Source of the DNA: Alphaproteobacteria bacterium TMED93
GTDB lineage: Bacteria; Pseudomonadota; Alphaproteobacteria; TMED109
DNA length: 6,271 bases
Direction of reading: 5' to 3'
Assembly: GCA_002171495.2 (NCBI GenBank)
Contig: NHEU02000052.1
Coordinates: forward strand, 36,722 to 42,992
Shown here: positions 1 to 5,074 of the stretch, piece by piece
Layout of the letters: each line of letters starts with the position of its first letter
How positions within the stretch are numbered: the stretch's first letter is position 1
Translations under genes and position numbers: made by a program
The notes under the pieces: generated by a model
Database searches by the model: none
What the model saw: only the letters and a program-made list of their open reading frames with translations
Told to the model about the DNA's origin: nothing

Positions 1-880
1 AATGATGTTTTAATTATAAATAATACTAAAGTAATTCCAGCAATAATCTATGGAAAAATAAATAATAAAACTATAAAAATTACTCTTCATACTAAAATTT
101 CTAAAAATAGTTGGATAGCATTTGCAAAACCTGCAAAAATATTGAAGGCAGGAGATGTAATTAGTTTTTCAGATACATTGTTTGCTAAAGTACTAGTAAA
201 AAAAAAAGCACATGTTGAATTGTTATTCAATATGAAGCAAAAAGATTTTTTAAATTTTTTGTATAATTTTGGAGAACTTCCTATTCCTCCCTACATAAAA
301 TCTATTAATACTAAAAAACAAAATGAAAAAAATTATCAAAGTATTTTTTCAAAAAATATTGGAGCATATGCAAGCCCTACAGCAAGTTTGCATTTTGATG
401 ATTTATTACTAACAAATATAAAAAAAAAAAAAAATAGATATTATTGAAGTAACTTTGCATGTTGGCGCAGGTACTTTTTTACCATTAGAAAATGAAGTTA
501 TTGAAATGAATAAATTACATAAAGAAAAAGGATATATAAGTAATCAAAATGCACTAAAAATAAATAATTCAATAAATAATAAAAAAAATATAGTGGCTGT
601 AGGAACTACAGTTTTAAGGCTATTAGAAGATTGCTATGCTAAGTACTCTAAAATTAGTTACTATAATGAACAAAGTGAGCTTTTTATATATCCTGGCTTT
701 AAGTTTAATGTTGTTGATAAACTTATTACGAATTTTCACCTGCCTAAATCTAGTTTATTGCTATTAGTCTCAGCTTTTGGAGGAAAAAAAAATGTATTCC
801 AATATTACAGAAAGGCAATAGAGAATAGAATGAGGTTTTATAGTTATGGTGATGGAATGATAATTAACAGATTAAAATGA
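1..880 (+). pseudogene. queA: queA, 5'-truncated by the window edge and frameshifted: tRNA preQ1(34) S-adenosylmethionine ribosyltransferase-isomerase
   Basis: QueA transfers and isomerises the ribosyl part of S-adenosylmethionine onto preQ1 in tRNA, making epoxyqueuosine. The coding sequence is open from base 1; by comparison with E. coli QueA as I remember it, about 52 N-terminal residues lie outside the window. Frame 1 (1-447) carries NNTKVIPA, the LPIPPYI motif and ASPTASLHFD, then ends at a TGA (445-447) just after a 15-A tract. Frame 2 continues without loss of homology: IEVTLHVGAGTF, VAVGTT, FIYPGF, VDKLITNFHLPKS, LLVSAF and FYSYGDGMI, stopping at 878-880. Removing one A would restore a single ORF, giving a roughly 344-aa protein, close to the usual 340-356. 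The last codons overlap tgt. Family identity is certain; whether the gene is dead, rescued by slippage at the A tract, or a sequencing artefact cannot be decided here. Confidence 0.9.
420..434 (+). other. 15-A homopolymer at the queA frameshift
   Basis: Fifteen consecutive A residues form the exact point where queA homology passes from frame 1 to frame 2. Fourteen A's would read through as Asn-Ile-Lys4-Ile-Asp and on into the conserved VTLHVGAGTF segment. It is the longest homopolymer in the window. Runs of 10 A at 198-207 (queA) and 1396-1405 (tgt) keep frame. Such tracts are known sites of RNA polymerase slippage in AT-rich bacterial genomes and are also prone to sequencing or assembly error. 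Confidence 0.9.
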
Positions 881-1953
881 AATTTAAAATAAATAGTACT
901 TTTAGAAAAGCTAGAGCTGGTATTTTATATACAAAATATGGAAAAATAGAAACACCTGTTTTCATGCCAGTAGGAACGTTAGGTACTGTAAAAGGTATCT
1001 CTAAAGAAATACTAAAAAAATATAATTTTGAATTAATATTAGCAAATACTTATCATTTAATGTTAAGGCCTGGCATGGAGGTAATAAATAAATTTGGTAG
1101 TCTTAATAAATTTATGTCATGGAATAAAAGCATACTAACCGATTCAGGAGGTTTTCAAATTATGTCTTTAGGAAAAAATGTTAAGGTTGATGATGAGGGT
1201 GTTACTTTCAGGTCTCATTTAGATGGATCTTTAGTAAGATTAAATGCTGAAAAATCTATTGAAGTTCAAAAATGTCTAGACTCTACAATTACAATGACAT
1301 TTGATGAGTGTGTTCCTTATCCATTTTCATATTCTGATACAGAGATTTCTTTAAAGAGGTCTTCTAAATGGACTAAAAGATCTTTAAATGCTTATAAAAA
1401 AAAAAGTGGTTATGGAATTTTTTCTATAGTTCAAGGAGGCATGTATAAAGAGTTAAGAAAAAAATCTATAGAAGATCTTTCTAGCTTAGACTTTGATGGA
1501 TATGCAATAGGAGGACTAGCAGTGGGTGAAGGACTAAAACTAATGTCTTCCATCACTGATTATTGTACGTCTAACCTTCCTACAGAGAAACCAAGGTATT
1601 TAATGGGAGTAGGCTATCCATCAGATATTTTAGAAGCAGTAAAGAATGGTGTAGATATGTTTGATTGTGTTTTACCTACAAGATCTGGCAGAACAGGTTT
1701 AGCCTTTACAACTGATGGTATGATTAAAATTAAAAATGCTAAATATAGTAAGGATAATAGCCCTCTAGACAATAATTGCTCTTGCGAGATTTGTTTAAAT
1801 TATTCTAGAGCATATTTGCATCATTTAGTGAAATCCTCAGAAATATTGGGAAGCGTTTTTTTAACACAACATAATTTATTTTATTACAAGAAAATAATGA
1901 AAAGTATAAGAGAAGCAATTATTAACGGAAATTTAGATAATTTGAAACTTTAG
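877..1953 (+). CDS. tgt: tRNA-guanine transglycosylase (queuine/preQ1 tRNA-ribosyltransferase)
   Basis: Tgt exchanges guanine-34 for preQ1 in the wobble position of tRNAs for Asp, Asn, His and Tyr, the step before QueA in queuosine synthesis. The 358-aa protein is full length for the bacterial family (usually about 370). Visible hallmarks are MPVGT near 30-34, the active-site TDSGGFQ with Asp89, FDEC with Asp143, IVQGG at 184-188, GGLAVGE at 212-218, and the nucleophile region MFDCVLPTRSGR with Asp263. A zinc site follows: Cys301, Cys303, Cys306 and His332, spaced as in the Zymomonas mobilis enzyme. All expected catalytic and metal residues are present, so the enzyme looks active. The ATG overlaps the queA stop (ATGA, 877-880) and has no clear Shine-Dalgarno site, suggesting translational coupling to queA. 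That makes the frameshift upstream notable, since termination at 447 would leave tgt far from the terminating ribosome. Confidence 0.97.
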   Translation: MKFKINSTFRKARAGILYTKYGKIETPVFMPVGTLGTVKGISKEILKKYNFELILANTYHLMLRPGMEVINKFGSLNKFMSWNKSILTDSGGFQIMSLGKNVKVDDEGVTFRSHLDGSLVRLNAEKSIEVQKCLDSTITMTFDECVPYPFSYSDTEISLKRSSKWTKRSLNAYKKKSGYGIFSIVQGGMYKELRKKSIEDLSSLDFDGYAIGGLAVGEGLKLMSSITDYCTSNLPTEKPRYLMGVGYPSDILEAVKNGVDMFDCVLPTRSGRTGLAFTTDGMIKIKNAKYSKDNSPLDNNCSCEICLNYSRAYLHHLVKSSEILGSVFLTQHNLFYYKKIMKSIREAIINGNLDNLKL

Positions 1954-1954
1954 C

Positions 1955-1983
1955 TTGAAATAATATTAAAATAATAATATAGA
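1955..1983 (+). promoter_or_regulatory. candidate sigma70-type promoter for tRNA-Lys
   Basis: TTGAAA at 1955-1960 is followed after 17 bp by TATAGA at 1978-1983, which would place transcription start near 1990, a few bases before the tRNA 5' end at 1997. The -35 matches consensus at 5 of 6 and the -10 at 4 of 6. The AT-rich background makes chance matches common, so this is tentative; the tRNA could also be co-transcribed with tgt. Confidence 0.4.
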
Positions 1984-1996
1984 TATTAATTTACAA

Positions 1997-2071
1997 GAGC
2001 CCGTAGCTCAGCGGTAGAGCATTCGCCTTTTAAGCGAGGGGTCCTGGGTTCGAATCCCAGCGGGCTCACCA
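1997..2071 (+). tRNA. tRNA-Lys (anticodon TTT)
   Basis: A complete cloverleaf folds by eye. The acceptor stem GAGCCCG (1997-2003) pairs with CGGGCTC (2061-2067). The D stem is GCTC/GAGC (2006-2009 with 2017-2020). The anticodon stem TTCGC/GCGAG (2022-2026 with 2034-2038) has one T-G wobble at its base, and the loop CTTTTAA contains anticodon TTT at 2029-2031. A five-base variable region follows. The T arm is CTGGG-TTCGAAT-CCCAG (2044-2060). Discriminator A is at 2068 and the CCA end is encoded in the DNA (2069-2071). This tRNA reads AAA/AAG, the dominant lysine codons in this AAA-rich genome. It lies 43 bp after tgt and is not itself a Tgt target, because position 34 is U. Confidence 0.97.
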
Positions 2072-2086
2072 ACGATCATAAAAAAT

Positions 2087-2110
2087 AAAGCAAAGATTTC
2101 TTTTTTTTTT
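2087..2110 (+). terminator. possible weak intrinsic terminator after tRNA-Lys
   Basis: A short A/T-rich hairpin (AAAG at 2092-2095, loop ATTT, CTTT from 2100, extendable past one mismatch using 2087-2090) runs directly into a tract of ten T's (2101-2110). The stem is weak, but the U tract and its position 16-40 bp after the tRNA make it the best termination signal in this spacer. Confidence 0.3.
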
Positions 2111-2173
2111 AAAACTTAAATTTTAAAAATAATTCTTTCAGGTCTTGAATATTTTTAAATAAATAAAAGTAAT

Positions 2174-2201
2174 TTGAAAAATCTATTGAAAAATATATAA
2201 T
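2174..2201 (+). promoter_or_regulatory. sigma70-like promoter for the exported hypothetical gene
   Basis: TTGAAA at 2174-2179 and a perfect TATAAT at 2196-2201 are separated by 16 bp. The predicted start is near 2208, leaving a leader of about 28 nt before the GTG at 2236. The leader contains a purine-rich ribosome-binding site, GAGG at 2226-2229. This is the best promoter-like match in the window and indicates that the downstream gene is transcribed on its own rather than from the queA-tgt operon. Confidence 0.5.
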
Positions 2202-2235
2202 TGTAATATTAAAAGTTTGAAAAATGAGGTTTTAA

Positions 2236-2937
2236 GTGATTAAACTAATAGGAGCTTTGCTGCTTTTTTTTGTTCTGAAGTCATTGAGTTCTGAAAATAT
2301 TAATTTGTGCATTAAAGATGCTGTAAAGGTAAATATAGAATTAAACAAGATATTAACAATGTGTAGGGAGAATATTAAAAACATTGAAGTTTATAAGAAT
2401 TCTTATTCTCAAAACATACCTGATAATAATACAACATATATCTCTACAAATAAAGCTGATGAAATTATATATGAAATGATAAAAAGCGGAGATTTAAAAA
2501 GTGCAGCTAGACTTGCATCAAGAATTGAAACTGAAAAAACAAAAAGAATTAAGGCAAGAGCTGAAGCGGAAGCTTTAAGATCTCCTCAGATTATTTCAAA
2601 CTTAGGTAATAATAATGAAATTAATGGAAATGAAAACAGCGCTAACGTTAGAAGTATTTTATCCCTAAGCACTAATCCTATTAGGACATCTTCTTCAGGT
2701 TCAAAAATTATAGAAATTACTACTCCTAGTACGCATGGTGGAATTCCAGGTCAATATGTTACATTGAGCAATGTATCTTCTTCTGTTGATGGAATTGCTG
2801 CTAGTGAATTAAACTCTAGACACATCATATCTACTGTACCTTCAGTTAATACTTTTACTATAACTGTATTATCTACAGCATTACAAGGTTCTATATCAGG
2901 AGGAGGAACCAATATTATTGCTACTTTTGAAAACTAG
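2236..2937 (+). CDS. exported protein of unknown function with a phage-structural-like C-terminal domain
   Basis: I do not recognise this 233-aa protein as a named family. The start is a GTG (2236) chosen because GAGG sits 6 nt upstream and a signal peptide begins at once: Lys3, a hydrophobic stretch over about 4-14, and likely cleavage near Ser18-Ser19-Glu20. The mature part has two cysteines (Cys25, Cys43) that could form a disulfide in the periplasm. Residues 72-114 are a charged, Ala/Glu/Lys-rich segment likely to be helical or coiled coil. A low-complexity Asn/Ser linker (about 120-156) leads to a beta-rich C-terminus (157-233): IIEITTPSTHGGIPGQYVTL, then ASELN, TVPSVNTFTITV and SGGGT. 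From memory, this order resembles small modules found in tail and virion proteins of phages, including marine ones. An export signal on such a module suggests a surface or envelope role, which is inference. The gene has its own promoter and converges on tusA. Confidence 0.8.
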   Translation: MIKLIGALLLFFVLKSLSSENINLCIKDAVKVNIELNKILTMCRENIKNIEVYKNSYSQNIPDNNTTYISTNKADEIIYEMIKSGDLKSAARLASRIETEKTKRIKARAEAEALRSPQIISNLGNNNEINGNENSANVRSILSLSTNPIRTSSSGSKIIEITTPSTHGGIPGQYVTLSNVSSSVDGIAASELNSRHIISTVPSVNTFTITVLSTALQGSISGGGTNIIATFEN

Positions 2938-3152
2938 GGCCTTTCAATTACTATTAAATAATAAGATTCTTCTTTAATTATTTTAGATAGTTTTAAGCCA
3001 GTATTATCACAAAGATCTTTGAAGTCTTTTGGAGCTGTCTCGTCATCACATTTGAAATTATAACTTTTTTCTTTAGGATTTTTTTTGATTTCCTTAAAAG
3101 CCTTAATAACTGGAATAGGACATTTTAGACCTCTATAATCAAAATCACTCAT
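2934..3152 (-). CDS. tusA: TusA/SirA-family sulfur carrier protein
   Basis: TusA-family proteins carry sulfur as a persulfide on a conserved cysteine and hand it to tRNA thiolation or to molybdenum-cofactor chemistry. This 72-aa protein has the family layout: a short N-terminal strand, then YRGLKCPIPVIKA with the CPxP motif and active Cys11, an alpha-beta core, and a C-terminal strand (SYYLIVIERP). Length is typical (70-80 aa). It is the last gene of mobB-moeA-tusA: its ATG lies 3 nt after the moeA stop, with a GATAGGTAG ribosome-binding stretch inside the end of moeA. No other sulfur-relay genes (TusBCDE) are visible. Its position points to sulfuration of the molybdenum cofactor for the adjacent formate dehydrogenase rather than a dedicated tRNA pathway, which is inference from context. 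Because family members vary in partner, the symbol denotes the family, not a proven function. Confidence 0.92.
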   Translation of the reverse strand: MSDFDYRGLKCPIPVIKAFKEIKKNPKEKSYNFKCDDETAPKDFKDLCDNTGLKLSKIIKEESYYLIVIERP

Positions 3153-3155
3153 TTT

Positions 3156-4364
3156 CTACCTATCAAAAGGATAAAATTCAAGCATGCTATTTTTTTTAAT
3201 AAAAGTTTCATTGCTTTTTAGTCTAATTAATCCATTGCTCCATACCAATGAGTTCAAGATACCTGCACCTTGTTTTCTATATTTATCAACATACATAATT
3301 CCATTTCTAATAACTAATCTTCCTCTTAAAAACTCTTCTCTTCCAAGCTTTTTTTTCATTGAAAAATTAGATTTTACAAGGAAATAATTTAATTTAAAAA
3401 TTGTCTCTGATTGTAAATAATTTAAAACAATTTTACCAAAAAGAAAAAAGATAACAAAACACGCTACCGGATTTCCCGGCAGTATTAAAATAGGCTTTCT
3501 TCCTTTTAAAATTCCAAAGCCAAAAGGCCTGCCTGGTTTAATAGAGACTTTCCAAAACTTTAAAACCCCAATTTTTTTTATAATTTTTACTACATAATCT
3601 TTGCTTCCAGCAGATGCTCCACCTGATATTAGAATTGTATCGCATTTATTTTTTAAAACCTTAATCTTTTCTTCAATTTTATGGAAGTCATCCTTAACTA
3701 TTCCATAGTCAATCACAGTTATACTTTTTTTATCTAGAAAAGAATTAAGTATATACCTATTACTATCATATATTTTTTTTGTAGACTTTTTCTTTCCAGG
3801 TTCTAAAAGTTCATTCCCATTGGATAAGATTCCTACTTTAATTTTTCTGACTACTTTAACTTCTTTGTAGCCTAAAGAAGACAACATTCCAATGTCTTGT
3901 GGTCTTAAAAAATGACCTGATGAAAATACTTTCTGCTTTTTTTTTATATCTTCACCTTTTTTTCTTATATTCATCCATTTTTTAATAGCTATTTTTTTTA
4001 AGGATATTATTTTGTCTTTTACATTAAAGTCTTCTTCCATAATTAGTGTATCAAAATTTTTAGGAAGATAAGCTCCTGTGGAAATTTTTACGACACTTTT
4101 AGAAGAATAAACTTTTATATTTTCTTCTCCTGCATGAACTTCTGATACAACTTGATATTTTTTTAATGGATCTGATATTAAGCTTTTATAATTAAACAAA
4201 TAACCATCTACTGCAGCATTATTATTTGGAGGTATGTCAATTTTCGAATATATACTCTCAGCTAAATATCTATCTTTAGCATCTTTGATTTTGATTATCT
4301 CAGTTTGTTTTATTAAACTAATATTATTCTGTATTAATTTTTCTATTTGATTGAATTTATACAT
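3156..4364 (-). CDS. moeA: molybdopterin molybdenumtransferase MoeA
   Basis: MoeA inserts molybdate into adenylylated molybdopterin to form molybdenum cofactor in the cytoplasm. The 402-aa length matches the bacterial family (about 400-411). The domains appear in order. The N-terminal signature DIPPNNNAAVDGY has Asp53, equivalent to E. coli Asp59. Then come the ISTGAYLP and IMEED segments (94-112) and RKKGEDI (134-140). The central MoaB/Mog-like domain has SNGNELLEPG (181-190), ISGGASAGSKD (246-256, Asp256 aligning with the family's conserved Asp) and KPGRPFGFG (276-284). The substrate loop is LPGNPVA (295-301). A C-terminal beta domain runs from about 330 to the end and contains the characteristic GAGILNSLVWSNGLI. 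The family's usual STGDEL is SNGNEL here, but the key Glu (185) is kept. The start codon overlaps the end of mobB by 8 bp and lacks a Shine-Dalgarno site, implying translational coupling. Confidence 0.96.
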   Translation of the reverse strand: MYKFNQIEKLIQNNISLIKQTEIIKIKDAKDRYLAESIYSKIDIPPNNNAAVDGYLFNYKSLISDPLKKYQVVSEVHAGEENIKVYSSKSVVKISTGAYLPKNFDTLIMEEDFNVKDKIISLKKIAIKKWMNIRKKGEDIKKKQKVFSSGHFLRPQDIGMLSSLGYKEVKVVRKIKVGILSNGNELLEPGKKKSTKKIYDSNRYILNSFLDKKSITVIDYGIVKDDFHKIEEKIKVLKNKCDTILISGGASAGSKDYVVKIIKKIGVLKFWKVSIKPGRPFGFGILKGRKPILILPGNPVACFVIFFLFGKIVLNYLQSETIFKLNYFLVKSNFSMKKKLGREEFLRGRLVIRNGIMYVDKYRKQGAGILNSLVWSNGLIRLKSNETFIKKNSMLEFYPFDR

Positions 4365-4872
4365 TATAAATATTTAAATTTTTTAATATAAAATTACCTA
4401 TCTGTTTTGTATCATTAATATTTAGAATTGGTATTTTTGCTTTAATACTTAATTTTTTTTCGTCTGTAGCTATTGCTATAAAGCTTTTATCTTGACTTGA
4501 TAACATGTCTTTTTTTAAGACTTTTCTGTAAACTTCAATTTTTTTTATTTTGCTAAACTTCCATCCTTCAACTAATATTATATCAATATTATCTTTTGAA
4601 TGTCTTAATAACTCTTCTAAAGGAGGTTCTTCGTTATCTATTCTATTTATTATTGCCCATTGTTTTGAGGATGCTATGATCACTCTATTAGCTCCTGCTT
4701 CAAACATTTTTTGAGAGTCTTTTCCTTTTTGGTCTAACTCAAATGTATGATGAGCATGTTTTAATGCACATACCTTTAAACTATAGTTATCCTTAAAAAA
4801 TTTTATTAAATTTGTTATTAACTTAGTTTTTCCAGAACCACTCCAACCTGATATGCCTATTATATTAGTCAA
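4357..4872 (-). CDS. mobB: molybdopterin-guanine dinucleotide biosynthesis adaptor protein MobB
   Basis: MobB is a GTP-binding P-loop protein that assists MobA and MoeA in making or delivering guanylylated molybdenum cofactor; it is helpful rather than strictly essential in E. coli. The 171-aa protein has the Walker A sequence GWSGSGKT (9-16), the family stretch KHAHHTFELDQKGKDS followed by FEAGA, and a Walker-B-like ILVEGWK (98-104). Length is normal (about 165-175). The start is a TTG at 4870-4872. In-frame TAA codons lie directly upstream, and the P-loop begins eight residues in, so no ATG is available. There is no clear Shine-Dalgarno site. It is the first gene of the mobB-moeA-tusA operon and is divergent from the formate dehydrogenase gene. 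No mobA is seen here, so it must lie elsewhere in the genome. Confidence 0.95.
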   Translation of the reverse strand: MTNIIGISGWSGSGKTKLITNLIKFFKDNYSLKVCALKHAHHTFELDQKGKDSQKMFEAGANRVIIASSKQWAIINRIDNEEPPLEELLRHSKDNIDIILVEGWKFSKIKKIEVYRKVLKKDMLSSQDKSFIAIATDEKKLSIKAKIPILNINDTKQIGNFILKNLNIYNV

Positions 4873-5074
4873 TTATTAATACTATTTTATAATTTATATT
4901 TAAAAAAACGACATTTTAAAAAAATTTCAAATATTTTCAAAAAAAAAACAATTTAAAGAATTTTATTCCAAAAATCCTATATAATGTGTATAAGTTATGA
5001 AAAAAAAACTGTAAAACACTTTTAATATTTTTCATCATATGTAAATATAATAATTTTATGGGTATATTGTATAA
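4873..5074. promoter_or_regulatory. divergent promoter region between mobB and the formate dehydrogenase gene
   Basis: This 202-bp, almost wholly A/T spacer must hold the promoters of both the molybdenum-cofactor operon (leftward) and the formate dehydrogenase gene (rightward). Perfect TATAAT boxes on the + strand lie at 4980-4985 and 5046-5051, but neither has a convincing -35. On the minus strand TATAAA occurs at 4898-4893 and 4891-4886, close to the mobB start. A-tracts of 5-10 bases at 4902-4908, 4918-4924, 4939-4948, 4970-4974 and 5000-5008 could bend the DNA or act as UP elements. A direct repeat of TTTCAA (4925-4930 and 4935-4940) is spaced by exactly 10 bp. No known operator or riboswitch is recognised. 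Confidence 0.55.

Noticed and set aside
455..880. Reading the second half of queA as a separate gene starting at TTG 455
   Set aside because: Conserved QueA residues (IDIIEVT) precede that TTG in the same frame back to the A15 tract, and there is no ribosome-binding site. It is the frameshifted 3' half of one gene.
1396..1405. Ten-A run in tgt as another possible frameshift
   Set aside because: The frame and Tgt homology continue unbroken on both sides (Tyr-Lys-Lys-Lys-Ser), so no disruption is present.
2111..2173. Possible small RNA or riboswitch between tRNA-Lys and the exported protein gene
   Set aside because: The stretch is low-complexity A/T with no stable G/C-containing helices and no motif I recognise.
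1997..2937. tRNA-Lys 3' end as an integration site for a small mobile element carrying the phage-like protein
   Set aside because: No second copy of the tRNA 3' end or T-arm sequence is visible anywhere in the window, and there is no integrase, so no element boundary can be supported.
3184..3387. Small + strand ORF of 67 aa
   Set aside because: It lies wholly inside moeA on the opposite strand and has no homology-like features; moeA is continuous and well supported across it.
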